In this document: positions 15,040-28,053 of the stretch, in pieces | Layout: each line of letters starts with the position of its first letter | Position numbering within the stretch: position 1 is the stretch's first letter | From: Trinickia fusca | GTDB taxonomy: Bacteria > Pseudomonadota > Gammaproteobacteria > Burkholderiales > Burkholderiaceae | Reading direction: 5' to 3' | DNA: 64,000 nt | Assembly: GCF_003628145.1 (NCBI RefSeq) | Contig: NZ_RBZV01000015.1 | Span: 62,001 to 126,000, forward strand | Translations under genes and position numbers: made by a program | Notes under the pieces: model-generated | What the model saw: only the letters and a program-made list of their open reading frames with translations | Database searches by the model: none | What the model was told of the DNA's origin: nothing

Positions 15040-15440
15040 CGGTAGATATGTTCGGGGTCTTTCAGGACGGGATCGACGGCGACCCACTCGCCCTCGTCGA
15101 CCGTGCCTTCGAATTTCTGGAAGAAGCAGGAGTGGCGGCCCGTATGGCAAGCGATGCCCGAGACTTGCTCGACCTTCAGCAGCACGACGTCTTCGTCGCA
15201 ATCGAGGCGCACTTCGTGCACGCGCTGCACGTGGCCCGATTCCTCGCCCTTGAACCACAGGCGCTGGCGCGAACGCGAAAAGTAGACGGCGCGGCCCGTT
15301 TCGATCGTCTTGGCCAGCGCTTCACGATTCATCCACGCGAACATCAGCACGTCGTTCGTCGACGCTTCCTGCGCGATGACGGGCACGAGCCCGTTCGCGT
15401 CCCATTGCACCTTGTCGAGCCAGGGAAGATTGGCATGCAT
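15036..15440 (-). CDS. hisI: Phosphoribosyl-AMP cyclohydrolase HisI
   Basis: 134 residues. Signature motifs: [20 protein letters not shown] near 33-52, [17 protein letters not shown] near 54-70, and zinc/magnesium ligands in [11 protein letters not shown] and [11 protein letters not shown]. It opens the adenine ring of phosphoribosyl-AMP in step 3 of histidine synthesis. It lies one base after hisF and overlaps hisE by 4 nt, so the three are translationally linked. Confidence 0.96.
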   Translation of the reverse strand: MHANLPWLDKVQWDANGLVPVIAQEASTNDVLMFAWMNREALAKTIETGRAVYFSRSRQRLWFKGEESGHVQRVHEVRLDCDEDVVLLKVEQVSGIACHTGRHSCFFQKFEGTVDEGEWVAVDPVLKDPEHIYR

Positions 15441-15441
15441 G

Positions 15442-16215
<774 letters not shown>

Positions 16216-16298
16216 GATGTTGCCAGTGCCGCAAAGGGTGAGCCGCCCCTCGCGCGGGAGGGGCGGATTGAAGCCGTATGCGCAGGCGGCGCGTGCCG

Positions 16299-17051
16299 TT
16301 ATGCGTCGTCCGACTCACGCAGCGCGTCCGCGCGCGTTTGCGCGGCGGCGAAATCGAGGTCGCCCGAATAGATCGCGCGGCCGCAGATGACGCCCTCGAC
16401 GCCTTCGCCCTCGACCTCGCACAGCGCTTCGATATCGGCCAGGTTCGAGAGGCCGCCGCTCGCGATGACGGGAATCTTCACCGCGCGCGCGAGCTTCACC
16501 GTTGCTTCGATGTTGATGCCCTGGAGCATGCCGTCGCGGCCGATATCGGTGTAGATGATCGATTCGCAACCGTAGTCCTCGAACTTCTGCGCCAGGTCGA
16601 TCACCTCGTGGCCCGTGAGCTTGCTCCAGCCGTCGGTCGCGACCTTGCCGTCCTTCGCGTCGAGGCCCACGATGATGTGGCCGCCGAACGCCGTGCAGGC
16701 GTCTTGCAGGAAGCCAGGGTTCTTCACGGCCGCCGTGCCGATGATCACGTAGGACAGACCGTCGTTGAGATAGCGCTCGATCGTTTCGAGATCGCGGATA
16801 CCGCCGCCGAGCTGGACTGGGATATCGCTGCCGACTTCCTCGATGATCGAGCGGATCGCGTCTTCGTTCCTCGGTTTACCGGCGAATGCGCCATTCAGAT
16901 CGACCAGATGCAGCCGGCGTGCGCCACGGTCGACCCAATGTCGGGCCATCGCCGCAGGATCCTCGGAAAATATCGTCGCCTGGTCCATATCGCCTTGTTT
17001 GAGGCGCACACACTGACCGTCCTTGAGGTCGATGGCGGGAATCAGCAGCAT
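16299..17051 (-). CDS. hisA: ProFAR isomerase HisA
   Basis: 250 residues from [20 protein letters not shown]. It is the paralogous (beta/alpha)8 barrel to HisF, with catalytic Asp8 in AIDLKDG and a second acidic residue in [10 protein letters not shown]. Phosphate sites are QLGGGIRD and IASGGLSN. It catalyses the Amadori rearrangement of ProFAR to PRFAR. A longer in-frame reading to 17117 is rejected because it adds Cys/Pro-rich residues absent from the family. A 172-bp gap separates it from hisH, larger than other gaps in the cluster. Confidence 0.96.
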   Translation of the reverse strand: MLLIPAIDLKDGQCVRLKQGDMDQATIFSEDPAAMARHWVDRGARRLHLVDLNGAFAGKPRNEDAIRSIIEEVGSDIPVQLGGGIRDLETIERYLNDGLSYVIIGTAAVKNPGFLQDACTAFGGHIIVGLDAKDGKVATDGWSKLTGHEVIDLAQKFEDYGCESIIYTDIGRDGMLQGINIEATVKLARAVKIPVIASGGLSNLADIEALCEVEGEGVEGVICGRAIYSGDLDFAAAQTRADALRESDDA

Positions 17052-17125
17052 AGCAATCGCGTTAAGTCTGGAAGGGTTGGGTTCATGCGGCCACGGTGCG
17101 GCGCATGACGCGCACACACGGTGAC

Positions 17126-17163
17126 AGCCGTTTCGCTAGTACGGCGATAGCCGTTTCGTTAGT
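17126..17163. repeat. Two-copy 15-bp direct repeat in the hisH-hisA gap
   Basis: AGCCGTTTCGCTAGT (17126-17140) recurs with one mismatch at 17149-17163 (T for C at the eleventh base), a 23-bp period. It lies in the 172-bp space between hisH and hisA. Purpose unknown; regulatory protein sites or slippage remnants are equally possible. Confidence 0.5.
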
Positions 17164-17223
17164 TTAGTACAAGTCTTTCGGCGTTCAGCCCGCCACGCCG
17201 TCGTTGGCCGGACGGCAGAGGGC

Positions 17224-17862
17224 TCACGGATTCCAATCGACGAAGTTACGGTACACGCGCAACCCGGCCTCGGCGCTCTTTTCGGGGTGAAATTGCGTCG
17301 CGAACAGGTTGTCGCGCGCCACCGCCGAGGTGAAGCGGGTGCCGTAATCGGTTTCCGCCGCCGTGTGCGACGGATTGTCGGGCACGACGTAGTAGCTGTG
17401 CACGAAGTAGAAAAAGCTGCCATCGGGCACGCCAGCCCACATCGGGTGCGGCTGCCGCTGGTGGACGCGGTTCCAGCCCATCTGCGGCACCTTGAAGCGC
17501 GAGCCGTCGTCTTGGAGCTGCCCTTCGAGCGCAAAGCGCAGCACCTTGCCTGGCATCAGGCCAAGGCCCAGCGTGTCGCCCTCGGCGCTCCAGTCGAACA
17601 GCATCTGCTCGCCGACGCACACGCCCAGCAGCGGCTTCGTCCGCGACGCCTCGACGACGGCCTCCTGCAGCCCCGACTCACCGAGGCAGCGCATGCAGTC
17701 GGGCATCGCGCCCTGGCCGGGCAGCACGACGCGATCGGCCGCGCGGATCGCCTCGGGGCGGTCGACGATGACGACGTCGGCCTCGGGCGCCGCCTTTTTC
17801 AGGGCCTGCGATACCGAGCGCAGGTTGCCCATCCCGTAATCCACAATCGCAATCTTTTTCAT
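17224..17862 (-). CDS. hisH: Imidazole glycerol phosphate synthase glutaminase subunit HisH
   Basis: 212 residues, class I glutamine amidotransferase. Start [20 protein letters not shown]; nucleophile Cys in [15 protein letters not shown] at about residue 82; the oxyanion strand is [12 protein letters not shown], where many relatives have PGVGA or PGQGA; the His-Glu pair is in [13 protein letters not shown] near the C-terminus. It supplies ammonia to HisF through the HisF barrel. marC separates it from hisB, so the his order is interrupted at this point. Confidence 0.96.
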   Translation of the reverse strand: MKKIAIVDYGMGNLRSVSQALKKAAPEADVVIVDRPEAIRAADRVVLPGQGAMPDCMRCLGESGLQEAVVEASRTKPLLGVCVGEQMLFDWSAEGDTLGLGLMPGKVLRFALEGQLQDDGSRFKVPQMGWNRVHQRQPHPMWAGVPDGSFFYFVHSYYVVPDNPSHTAAETDYGTRFTSAVARDNLFATQFHPEKSAEAGLRVYRNFVDWNP

Positions 17863-17869
17863 CGCAAAT

Positions 17870-18490
17870 TCAGCGCAAATTAGGCAGCAACGCCTTCAAC
17901 CCGTCGACGATGAACTCCACCGCCAGCGCCGACAACATCAAACCCATGAGACGCGTCCCGATATTGATCCCGGTCTGGCCGATCCAGCGCGCGATCGGCT
18001 CGGCGAGCCGTAGCGACCAGAAGCAGATCGTCGCGAGCGCAGCGCCGATCGCGACGAGCCCGATGCGGTCGTACCAGTGATGCGAGCTGGCCGCATAGAC
18101 GATCACCGTGCTGATCGAACCGGGGCCCGTCAGCAACGGAATCGCGAGCGGCACGACCGCGATGCTGTTCTTCGACTCGGCCTCGTCGCGCTCCTCGGGC
18201 GTCGCGCGCGTGTTGCCGATCTGCGCGTTGAGCATGTTGATGGCCATCAGCAGCATGATGATGCCGCCGCCGACCTCGAGCGAGCCCACCGAAATGCCGA
18301 AGAAGCTGATGATCTGCTGACCGAGCAGCGTCGTCACCGCGATCACGCAAAACACCGAGATCGAGGCGATCCGGATCGTATGGCGACGTTCGACATCGGA
18401 CTGCGCCGACGTGAGGCTCAGGAAGAACGGCACCGCGCCGACCGGGTTGATCAGCGCCAGTAATGAAATAAACGATTTGAGAAGATCCAT
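17870..18490 (-). CDS. MarC-family inner-membrane protein
   Basis: 206 residues beginning [20 protein letters not shown], then repeated hydrophobic segments making six membrane helices. Hallmarks are the [13 protein letters not shown] motif and [20 protein letters not shown], the two halves of the MarC inverted-topology fold. Despite the name, E. coli MarC was shown not to confer multiple antibiotic resistance, and its function is open. It sits between hisB and hisH with 8 and 49 bp gaps, a position shared by related Burkholderiaceae (from memory). Confidence 0.92.
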   Translation of the reverse strand: MDLLKSFISLLALINPVGAVPFFLSLTSAQSDVERRHTIRIASISVFCVIAVTTLLGQQIISFFGISVGSLEVGGGIIMLLMAINMLNAQIGNTRATPEERDEAESKNSIAVVPLAIPLLTGPGSISTVIVYAASSHHWYDRIGLVAIGAALATICFWSLRLAEPIARWIGQTGINIGTRLMGLMLSALAVEFIVDGLKALLPNLR

Positions 18491-18539
18491 CGCATGCCGG
18501 CGCGCGCCTCGCAGCGCGCCGCCGGTCCGTCGTGTCGCG

Positions 18540-19127
18540 TTAGAGACTGCCCTTCGTCGACGGGATCTGCCCCGCCGCACGCTCGTCCAGCTCGACGGCC
18601 ATGCGCAGCGCACGGCCGAATGCCTTGAACACGGTTTCCAGCTGATGGTGAGTATTGACGCCGCGCAGGTTGTCGATGTGCAAAGTCACTTGCGCATGGT
18701 TCACGAAGCCGCGGAAAAACTCGATTGCCAAGTCGACGTCGAACGAGCCGACGCGCGCGCGCGTGAACGGCACGTGGAATTCGAGCAGAGGACGGCCGGA
18801 AAAATCGATGACGACGCGCGAGAGCGTCTCGTCGAGCGGCACGTAGGCATGGCCGTAGCGGCGGATGCCCTTTTTGTCGCCGATTGCCTTCGCAACGGCT
18901 TGGCCGAGCGTGATGCCGGTGTCCTCGACGGTATGGTGGTCGTCGATATGCAGATCGCCATGCGCCTCGATGTCCAGGTCGATCAGGCCGTGTCGGGCGA
19001 TCTGATCGAGCATGTGATCGAGAAACGGCACGCCGGTCGCCAGCTTTTGCTGACCGGTGCCGTCCAGGTTGATCTTCACACGGATCTGCGTTTCGCTGGT
19101 GTGGCGAACGACTTCCGCAACGCGCAT
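18540..19127 (-). CDS. hisB: Imidazoleglycerol-phosphate dehydratase HisB
   Basis: 195 residues from [20 protein letters not shown]. This is the monofunctional IGPD form, not fused to histidinol-phosphatase as in enterobacteria. The two metal-binding motifs of the internal duplication are [17 protein letters not shown] with [14 protein letters not shown], and later [14 protein letters not shown] with [13 protein letters not shown]. It dehydrates IGP to imidazole-acetol phosphate. The histidinol-phosphatase partner is not in this window. Confidence 0.97.
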   Translation of the reverse strand: MRVAEVVRHTSETQIRVKINLDGTGQQKLATGVPFLDHMLDQIARHGLIDLDIEAHGDLHIDDHHTVEDTGITLGQAVAKAIGDKKGIRRYGHAYVPLDETLSRVVIDFSGRPLLEFHVPFTRARVGSFDVDLAIEFFRGFVNHAQVTLHIDNLRGVNTHHQLETVFKAFGRALRMAVELDERAAGQIPSTKGSL

Positions 19128-19217
19128 GGAAAACCTCGAATGAAACAGAAAAAAGGGTGCGGAATCAATGGTTGCGGGCCGCGCGCCAGGCGCCAAACGG
19201 CCCTCTTTTGTGAGCCG

Positions 19218-20288
19218 CTACTTCAACGCGAGCTTGAGCGCAGCCAGCATTTGCGCGTTTTCGTCGGGTGCGCCGACCGTCAAACGCAGGCAATTGGCCA
19301 GCAATGGGTGCATTTTACTCACGTTTTTGGTCAAAACCCGCGCGCTGAGCAGTGTTTCGAACGCGGCGTCCGCGTCGGGCACGCGCACGAGCAGGAAATT
19401 GCCGGCGCTCGGGAATACCCATGCCCCCGGCAACGCGGCCACGGCCTGCGCGAGCTGGGCGCGCGCTTCGCGCAATTGCGCGGCTTGCGCGTCGAGCACA
19501 TCGACGTGTTCGAGCATGAACTCGGCCGCTGCCTGCGTGAGGACATTGACGTTGTACGGCGGGCGCACCTTGTCGAACTCTTCGAGCCAGGCCGGCGCGC
19601 CGACCAGGTAGCCGAGCCGGATGCCCGCCAGCCCGAGCTTGGACACCGTGCGCATGACGACGACGTTGTCGAACTCGGACGCGCGCGCGATCCAGCTCTT
19701 CTGCGCGAACGGCTGATAGGCCTCGTCGATGACGACGAGGCTCGAGCGCGCCGCGTGGATGATGCGTTCCATGTCGGCATCGTCGTACAGCGTGCCAGTC
19801 GGGTTGTTCGGGTAGGCCAGATAGATGATCGACGGTCGGTGCTCGGCGATGGCCGCGAGCATCGCGTCGGTATCGAGCGTCATATCGGCGCGCAGCGGCA
19901 CGCCGACGAACTCGAGATGCGCCAACTTCGCCGACAGCTGATACATGACGAAGCCCGGCGTCGGCGCCAGCAACTTGGCGCCCGGCTTCGCGCAGGCCAC
20001 GGCGACCATGCTGATGATCTCGTCCGAGCCGTTGCCGAGCAACACGTCGCAGCCGGCCGGCACGCCCATCACTTGCTTGATGCGTTCGATCAGCTGGGCC
20101 GGGCGCGGCGCCGGATAGCGATTGAGCGCGACGCCGGCAAGGCGTTCGCCCAATTGCGCCGCCAGCGGCTCGGGCAGCGTGAACGGGTTCTCCATCGCAT
20201 CGAGCTTCACGAAGCCCGTCGCGTCGGCGACGGGGTAGCCCTTCATCGAAAGGATGTCACTGCGAATGATGTCTTGCGGTGTCGTCAT
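19218..20288 (-). CDS. hisC: Histidinol-phosphate aminotransferase HisC
   Basis: 356 residues, fold-type I PLP enzyme. Landmarks: [16 protein letters not shown] near residue 55, [13 protein letters not shown] (cofactor loop), [24 protein letters not shown], and [19 protein letters not shown], in which the Ser-Lys holds the PLP lysine. C-terminal [12 protein letters not shown] closes the domain. It converts imidazole-acetol phosphate to histidinol phosphate with glutamate as donor. Between hisD and hisB. Confidence 0.96.
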   Translation of the reverse strand: MTTPQDIIRSDILSMKGYPVADATGFVKLDAMENPFTLPEPLAAQLGERLAGVALNRYPAPRPAQLIERIKQVMGVPAGCDVLLGNGSDEIISMVAVACAKPGAKLLAPTPGFVMYQLSAKLAHLEFVGVPLRADMTLDTDAMLAAIAEHRPSIIYLAYPNNPTGTLYDDADMERIIHAARSSLVVIDEAYQPFAQKSWIARASEFDNVVVMRTVSKLGLAGIRLGYLVGAPAWLEEFDKVRPPYNVNVLTQAAAEFMLEHVDVLDAQAAQLREARAQLAQAVAALPGAWVFPSAGNFLLVRVPDADAAFETLLSARVLTKNVSKMHPLLANCLRLTVGAPDENAQMLAALKLALK

Positions 20289-20345
20289 GGTCGTTGAGCC
20301 GGCGCCAAAGGCATTCTCGCGCGGTCCCGCCGCGCACGGGGCATT

Positions 20346-21668
20346 TCAGCCAGTCTGCTTCATGCGGTACTCGGCGCTGCGCGCATGCGCGGGCAGGCCT
20401 TCGCCGTAGGCGAGCTCGGCCGCGATTTCGCCGAGTGTCTGCGCCCCTTCCGCGCTGACCTCGATCACGCTCGAGCGCTTGAAGAAATCGTAGACGCCCA
20501 GCGGCGACGAGAAGCGCGCCGTGCGCGAGGTCGGCAGCACGTGGTTCGGGCCCGCGCAGTAGTCGCCGAGGCTCTCGCTCGTGAAGCGGCCCACGAAGAT
20601 CGCCCCCGCGTGGCGGATCTCCTTGGTCCATTGATGCGCATCGAGCGCCGACACTTCGAGGTGCTCGGGCGCGATCTGGTTCGCGATCGTGCAGGCTTCA
20701 TGCATGTCGCGCACTTTCACGAGTGCGCCGCGGTCTTCGAGCGAGCGTTGGATCACTTCGCGGCGCGGCATCGTGGGCAGCAATTCCGCGATTGCGTCCT
20801 CGACGCGCGCAATGAACGTCTCATCGGGACACAGCAGGATCGACTGTGCGAGTTCGTCGTGCTCGGCCTGCGAAAACAGGTCCATCGCGATCCAGCGCGG
20901 ATCGGTCGTACCGTCGCACAGCACGAGGATTTCCGACGGGCCCGCGATCATGTCGATGCCGACCGTGCCGAACACGCGGCGCTTGGCCGACGCCACGTAG
21001 GCGTTGCCGGGGCCGCAGATCTTGTCGACGGCCGGCACCGTCTGCGTGCCGTAGGCCAGCGCGGCGACAGCCTGCGCGCCGCCGATCGTGAACACGCGAT
21101 CGACACCGCCGAGCAGCGCCGCGGCCAACACGAGCGGATTGCGCGCGCCGTCGGGCGTCGGCACGACCATGACGATCTCGCGCACGCCGGCCACCCGGGC
21201 CGGAATCGCGTTCATCAGCACCGACGACGGATACGCGGCCTTGCCGCCCGGCACATAGAGGCCGACGCGATCGAGCGGCGTCACCTTCTGGCCCAGCACC
21301 GTGCCGTCGGCCTCGGTGTACTGCCAGCTATGGCTGCCGCACTCGATTTTCTGCTTCTCGTGGAAGGCGCGCACGCGCGCGGCCGCCGCTTCGAGCGCCG
21401 CGCGCTGCTTGGGCTCGAGGCTCTCGAGCGCGGCTTCGAGCTCCGCTGCCGGCAACTCGAGCGCCGCGACGCTCGACGCCTGCAGGCGGTCGAAGCGGTT
21501 CGTGTACTCGAGCACGGCCGCATCGCCGCGCGTTTTGACGTCGGCCAGGATCTGCGCGACCGAGCGCTCGATCGCTTCGTCCTCGCTCGCCTCGAAGGCG
21601 AGCACGGCTGAAAGCGACGCGCTGAAACCGTTGGCGCTCGAGTCCAGTTTGCGAATCTTCAGGGACAT
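20346..21668 (-). CDS. hisD: Histidinol dehydrogenase HisD
   Basis: 440 residues. Family motifs: [20 protein letters not shown] around 130-150, [19 protein letters not shown] with [14 protein letters not shown], and zinc and catalytic residues in [16 protein letters not shown] and [15 protein letters not shown]. It oxidises L-histidinol twice to L-histidine with NAD+, the last step of the pathway. It follows hisG by about 40 bp. Confidence 0.97.
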   Translation of the reverse strand: MSLKIRKLDSSANGFSASLSAVLAFEASEDEAIERSVAQILADVKTRGDAAVLEYTNRFDRLQASSVAALELPAAELEAALESLEPKQRAALEAAAARVRAFHEKQKIECGSHSWQYTEADGTVLGQKVTPLDRVGLYVPGGKAAYPSSVLMNAIPARVAGVREIVMVVPTPDGARNPLVLAAALLGGVDRVFTIGGAQAVAALAYGTQTVPAVDKICGPGNAYVASAKRRVFGTVGIDMIAGPSEILVLCDGTTDPRWIAMDLFSQAEHDELAQSILLCPDETFIARVEDAIAELLPTMPRREVIQRSLEDRGALVKVRDMHEACTIANQIAPEHLEVSALDAHQWTKEIRHAGAIFVGRFTSESLGDYCAGPNHVLPTSRTARFSSPLGVYDFFKRSSVIEVSAEGAQTLGEIAAELAYGEGLPAHARSAEYRMKQTG

Positions 21669-21707
21669 GCTGGTATCCGTTCCGGTAAGGCGTACGCCGC
21701 GCGCCGC

Positions 21708-23984
<2,277 letters not shown>

Positions 23985-24012
23985 GGTGAAAATCCTTCTG
24001 AACCCTTCTGAA

Positions 24013-24768
24013 TCAGTGACGCAGCTTGTAGCCGGTCGCGAGCAAACGCATCGCGAGCGCGGCCAGCAGCACGAAAAAACCGCCGACGACGGCCAGGCTC
24101 GCGAGCGGATTGATGTCCGACAGCCCGAAAAAGCCGTAGCGGAACCCGTCGATCATGTAGAAGAACGGATTGAGCCGCGACACCTCGCGCCAGACGGGCG
24201 GCAGCGTGTGCGTCGAATAGAACACGCCCGACAGGAACGTGAGCGGCATGATCAAAAAATTCTGGAACGCGGCGAGCTGGTCGAACTTCTCGGCCCAGAT
24301 GCCCGCGATCAATCCGAGCGTGCCGAGAATCGCCGAACCGAGCACGGCGAACGCGACGATGTAGAGCGGTGCCGCAAAACTCATCGGGATGAACCAGATC
24401 GTCACGACGAACACGCCCAAGCCCACGGCCAGCCCGCGCACGACCGACGCCAGCACGTAGGCCGAGAACATCTCCCATTGCGTGAGCGGCGGCAGCAGCA
24501 CGAAGACCAGATTGCCGGTGATCTTCGACTGGATCAGCGACGACGAGCTGTTCGCGAACGCATTCTGCAGCACGCTCATCATCACGAGGCCGGGAATCAG
24601 GAAACTCGTGTATTCGACGCCCGGATACACCTCGACGCGGCCGCGTAGCGCGTGACCGAAGATCGTCAGATACAGCAGGGCCGTCACGATGGGTGCCAGC
24701 ACGGTCTGGAACGACACCTTCCAGAAACGCAGGATTTCCTTGTAGAACAGCGTGCGAAAACCGCTCAT
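24013..24768 (-). CDS. ABC-2 type transporter permease (YadH-like)
   Basis: 251 residues from MSGFRTLFYKEILRFWKVSF. It has six hydrophobic segments and the ABC-2 signature region LTFLSGVFYSTHTLPPVWRE with LNPFFYMIDGFRYGFFG. It is the membrane half of a two-gene exporter; the ATPase gene ends on its ATG (4-nt ATGA overlap). Relatives are called YadGH; their substrate is unsettled. The position after mla and before bolA-murA suggests an envelope role, but this is context only. Confidence 0.92.
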   Translation of the reverse strand: MSGFRTLFYKEILRFWKVSFQTVLAPIVTALLYLTIFGHALRGRVEVYPGVEYTSFLIPGLVMMSVLQNAFANSSSSLIQSKITGNLVFVLLPPLTQWEMFSAYVLASVVRGLAVGLGVFVVTIWFIPMSFAAPLYIVAFAVLGSAILGTLGLIAGIWAEKFDQLAAFQNFLIMPLTFLSGVFYSTHTLPPVWREVSRLNPFFYMIDGFRYGFFGLSDINPLASLAVVGGFFVLLAALAMRLLATGYKLRH

Positions 24769-25691
24769 GCAAGCCCCTCGACCAGTTCGGGTCCGTTCAT
24801 CAACTGTACGAAGACGTCCTCGAGATCGGCCTTGCGGACGTCGATCTCGTCGAACGTGCAACCGTGCGCACGGCATTGCGCGAGGATGCGCTCGACTTCG
24901 TCGTAGCTCGACAAACGCAGCAAATGCTGCCGCGCGCCGGGCGCGCTGGGCTCGACCTCGAACGGGCGCAGATCGGCCGGCAGTTCACCCTGCGCCAAAC
25001 GCACGAACAGCTGCATGCCGGCAAAGCGCTGCAGCAGCTCGCTCGTGCGCTCGAGCGCCACGACTTCGCCGCGGCGCAGCATCGCGATGCGGTCGCAAAG
25101 CGACTCGGCTTCTTCCAGATAGTGGGTCGTCAGCACGATCGTGTGCCCCTCGCGGTTCAGACGCGAGATGAACTTCCACAATGTCTGCCGCAACTCCACG
25201 TCGACACCGGCCGTCGGCTCGTCGAGCACGATGACGGGCGGCCGGTGCACGAGTGCCTGCGCGACGAGCACGCGCCGCTTCATCCCGCCCGAGAGCGCAC
25301 GCATGTTCGCGTCGGCCTTCTCGGTGAGGTCCAGGTTCGCCATGACCTCGTCGATCCAGTCGTCATTGCGACGCAGGCCGAAGTAGCCGGACTGGATGCG
25401 CAGCGTTTCGCGCACCGTGAAAAACGGGTCGAATACGAGTTCCTGCGGGACGACGCCGAGCGCGCGACGGGCGCGGCGGAAATCGGCGGCCACATCGTGG
25501 CCGCGCACAGATACGCTGCCTTCGTCGGCACGCGCGAGACCGGCCAGGATGCTGATGAGCGTCGTCTTGCCTGCGCCGTTCGGACCGAGCAGGCCAAAGA
25601 ACTCGCCATCCTCGACCGTCAAGCTGACGCCCTTGAGCGCTTGCAGCGCCTTATAGCGCTTCTTGACGTTGCGGATTTCTATCGCTGACAT
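24765..25691 (-). CDS. ABC transporter ATP-binding protein (YadG-like)
   Basis: 308 residues. Walker A GPNGAGKTT near residue 40, Q-loop VVPQELVFDPFFTV, signature LSGGMKRRVLVAQAL, Walker B VIVLDEPTAGVD and the switch His in VLTTHYLEEAE, all in order. The last 90 residues form the accessory domain of DrrA/YadG-type exporters, ending KADLEDVFVQLM. It works with the adjacent permease. No clear Shine-Dalgarno precedes the ATG; a TATAAT lies 140 bp upstream. Confidence 0.94.
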   Translation of the reverse strand: MSAIEIRNVKKRYKALQALKGVSLTVEDGEFFGLLGPNGAGKTTLISILAGLARADEGSVSVRGHDVAADFRRARRALGVVPQELVFDPFFTVRETLRIQSGYFGLRRNDDWIDEVMANLDLTEKADANMRALSGGMKRRVLVAQALVHRPPVIVLDEPTAGVDVELRQTLWKFISRLNREGHTIVLTTHYLEEAESLCDRIAMLRRGEVVALERTSELLQRFAGMQLFVRLAQGELPADLRPFEVEPSAPGARQHLLRLSSYDEVERILAQCRAHGCTFDEIDVRKADLEDVFVQLMNGPELVEGLA

Positions 25692-25830
25692 GGGGTGTGC
25701 GCGGCCATCATGCGGCGGCGCCTATTGTTTAGATGTGATGAGCGGGCTTTCGCTGCCATCGATGCGGGCCACAATTGCCCAGCCGACGAGCCGAAAATCG
25801 GGGCGCATCGGCCACCTGGAAAAACGGTTG

Positions 25831-25836
25831 ATTATA
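25831..25836 (-). promoter_or_regulatory. Candidate -10 element for the ABC exporter operon
   Basis: TATAAT read on the minus strand, 140 bp upstream of the ATPase gene, in the 229-bp gap after the STAS-domain gene. No convincing -35 sequence is visible at 16-18 bp, so this is only a half signal. The rest of the gap holds nothing I can name. Confidence 0.35.
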
Positions 25837-25920
25837 GGCTAACTCGGCAGGGCCCACTTGCTGCACCCTCGGCGCCGCGCCACGTGCAAAACGTGGCGTC
25901 TTGACCGTGCGAATGCGCCG

Positions 25921-26235
25921 TCAGAGCGACGCCGGAACGCTGTCGTGCGAGGGTCGATGTCGCGCCGTGAGCAGCGCGTCGACGCCGTAGACCTGCGCGA
26001 GACTCGCGAGGCCGGAAGGAAGATTGACGATCTCGAACGCGCCCCCGCGCGCCTGCGCAGCACGCTGCCAGGCGAGCAGGACGGCGAGCGCCGACGAATC
26101 GAATTGCGTAAGCGGCGCGCAATCGACGCCGTCGGCGCCAGCACCGATGCGCGCCAACCCCGCCGCGAGCGCACTGTTGGCGCTCGCGTGCGTGAGTGTC
26201 GTGCCCGTTGCGAAACGGTTCATCGTGCCGCTCAC
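25921..26235 (-). CDS. mlaB: STAS-domain protein, MlaB-like
   Basis: 104 residues; its GTG start overlaps the mlaC stop codon. The STAS fold is recognisable in DCAPLTQFDSSALAVLLAWQ, where Asp-Ser-Ser is the conserved loop, and GGAFEIVNLPSGLASLAQVY with a final GVDALL. MlaB binds the MlaF ATPase and stabilises the MlaFEDB complex. In this order (mlaFEDACB) it is last, as in enterobacteria except that mlaA sits inside the cluster. Confidence 0.85.
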   Translation of the reverse strand: MSGTMNRFATGTTLTHASANSALAAGLARIGAGADGVDCAPLTQFDSSALAVLLAWQRAAQARGGAFEIVNLPSGLASLAQVYGVDALLTARHRPSHDSVPASL

Positions 26236-26903
26236 GACGGCTGCTTGCCGGCGGCAAGCTGCTCGTTGCGCTGCGTGAGGAACTGGATCAGACCGTCCAC
26301 GCCGCTCTGGTTGATCTTCTCGGAGAACTGCTGCTGATAGGTCTGGATCAGCCAGGCGCCCAGCACGTTCAGGTCATACACGCGCCAGCCTTGCGGCGTC
26401 TTGTAGAGGCGATAGTCGAGCTGGATCGGCTGGCCGCCGTTCATCACGACCGAACGCACGACGACATCCGTATCGGCGGGGTCGGCGTGGAACGGCTTGA
26501 ATTCCACCTGCTGATCGCGCACTTGCGACAGCGCACCCGAGTACGTGCGGATCAAGAGCATCTTGAACTGCTCGACCAGTTGATCGCGCTGCTGCGGCGT
26601 GGCCGTGCGCCAGGCGCGGCCCGTGGCGAGCTGCGTCGTGCGGCGGAAATCGGTGTACGGCAGGATCTTCTGGTTCACGATCTGCGCGATGCGATTCACG
26701 TCGCCACTCTTGAGCGACTTGTCAGCGCGAATCGTATCGAGCACGTCCTTCGTCACGGCCTTGATCATGCCGTCGGGCGAGTTCGTGTCGACCGCGCTAG
26801 CGTTCGCGCCAGCGGCCTGTTGGGCGAAAGCCGTTTGTGCAGCCGTCAGGCCGCCGAAAGAAACCGATGCGGCAACTAGCGGAATCAGCAGAAATCTTTT
26901 CAT
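26232..26903 (-). CDS. mlaC: Periplasmic phospholipid-binding protein MlaC
   Basis: 223 residues from MKRFLLIPLVAASVSFGGLT, a Sec signal peptide with cleavage near AQTAFAQQAA. The Tol-Tol-Ttg2 domain shows IAQIVNQKILPYTDFRRTTQ, and QQRDQLVEQFKMLLIRTYSG, then WRVYDLNVLGAWLIQTYQQQF. It ferries phospholipids between the MlaA-porin complex in the outer membrane and MlaFEDB in the inner membrane. AGGAC precedes the ATG at 26903. Confidence 0.94.
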   Translation of the reverse strand: MKRFLLIPLVAASVSFGGLTAAQTAFAQQAAGANASAVDTNSPDGMIKAVTKDVLDTIRADKSLKSGDVNRIAQIVNQKILPYTDFRRTTQLATGRAWRTATPQQRDQLVEQFKMLLIRTYSGALSQVRDQQVEFKPFHADPADTDVVVRSVVMNGGQPIQLDYRLYKTPQGWRVYDLNVLGAWLIQTYQQQFSEKINQSGVDGLIQFLTQRNEQLAAGKQPS

Positions 26904-27031
26904 GGTCAGTCCTGATCTCAAAAGCTGGAAGTCGAATCTATGGTGCCACGTCCGTTCGGACGATTGCCCTACGACGCGGCAAGATCCGTATCCAAGTGTT
27001 ACGCCGGGCGGCCGCGCGAAGCCGCCCCCAA

Positions 27032-27991
27032 TTAGTGCGGCAGCAGCCGGATCACGGGCAAGCCCGTCCGCTGGGGCGGCGGCACGTATTGCTGCGGCGG
27101 CACCGTTTGCACCTCGCCGTTGGGCCCACCCAACGTAGCCGGGGTCGTGGGTGCCGCGACAGGCGCCGATGCGCCACCCGCGGTTGCAGCCGAAGCCGCG
27201 GCCGGGCTCGACGCGCCGCCCTGCGGCGCCGGCGCGCTTTCCTCAGCGCCGCCGTCATCGTACTTCGGCAGCGATTCCTCGTAACTTTTCTCCGACCCCG
27301 TGCCGTCACCGCCCGTGATGAGATAGCGGCGGCGCTGCAGGTATGCATCACGCATGAACGAGTACTTGTCGATCGCCGCGCCTGACACGACTTCGCCTGC
27401 CGTCAACAGGTTCGCACGCGTGTTGACGAGATTCACGCCGTACAACGCCCAGCTGACCGACGAATCCCCCACATAGGTCAGCGGATTGCCATAGTAGTCG
27501 ACAGCAAGCCCCGCTGCGTCGCGCACCGTGCTCGGCCCGAGCAGCGGCAGCACGAGGTACGGGCCCGACGGCACGCCATAGTGGCCCAGCGTAATGCCGA
27601 AGTCGGCCGCGTGCTTAGGCAACTGCGCAAGCGTCGCCACGTCGAACAGACCGCCGACGCCGAACAGCGTATTGATCGTGACGCGCATGATGTCGCCGAC
27701 GCCGTCGGCGATCTTCAGCTCGAGCAGTTCGTTGGCGGCGATGTAGACGTCGCCGATATTCGAGAAGAAGTTCGTCACGCTCTGACGCACAGGCTGCGGC
27801 ACCGCCCATTGGTAGCCTTGAGCGACGGGCTTGAGCGCGTACGTGTCGACCTTGTCGTTGACCTTGAAGACGGTCCGGTTGAAGCCCTCGAACGGATCGC
27901 CTGGGGTCGGCGTCTGAACGGAAGCGCAGCCGGCCAGTACCGCTGCCGCGATGGTTGCGAACGCTGCCCGTTTGGCGCGCATGGTCTGCAT
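27032..27991 (-). CDS. mlaA: Outer-membrane lipoprotein MlaA (VacJ)
   Basis: 319 residues. Lipobox VLAGC with the acylated Cys at about residue 22. The MlaA ring domain follows: GFNRTVFKVNDKVDTYALKP, VTNFFSNIGDVYIAANELLE, GVPSGPYLVLPLLGPSTVRD. The last 85 residues are an Ala/Pro/Gly-rich extension ending QQYVPPPQRTGLPVIRLLPH, longer than the E. coli protein. It removes misplaced phospholipids from the outer leaflet. GGAG lies before the ATG. It is encoded within the mla cluster, unlike E. coli where it is unlinked. Confidence 0.94.
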   Translation of the reverse strand: MQTMRAKRAAFATIAAAVLAGCASVQTPTPGDPFEGFNRTVFKVNDKVDTYALKPVAQGYQWAVPQPVRQSVTNFFSNIGDVYIAANELLELKIADGVGDIMRVTINTLFGVGGLFDVATLAQLPKHAADFGITLGHYGVPSGPYLVLPLLGPSTVRDAAGLAVDYYGNPLTYVGDSSVSWALYGVNLVNTRANLLTAGEVVSGAAIDKYSFMRDAYLQRRRYLITGGDGTGSEKSYEESLPKYDDGGAEESAPAPQGGASSPAAASAATAGGASAPVAAPTTPATLGGPNGEVQTVPPQQYVPPPQRTGLPVIRLLPH

Positions 27992-28053
27992 TATTGTTTT
28001 CTCCGTTGACTGACTCTGACTCTGTCTATGCCTTGCCGAGTGCTCTCAGATAC

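Noticed and set aside
18411-20297. 628-residue rightward frame opposite hisB and hisC
   Set aside because: Shadow of genuine leftward genes in high-GC DNA; no recognisable domain.
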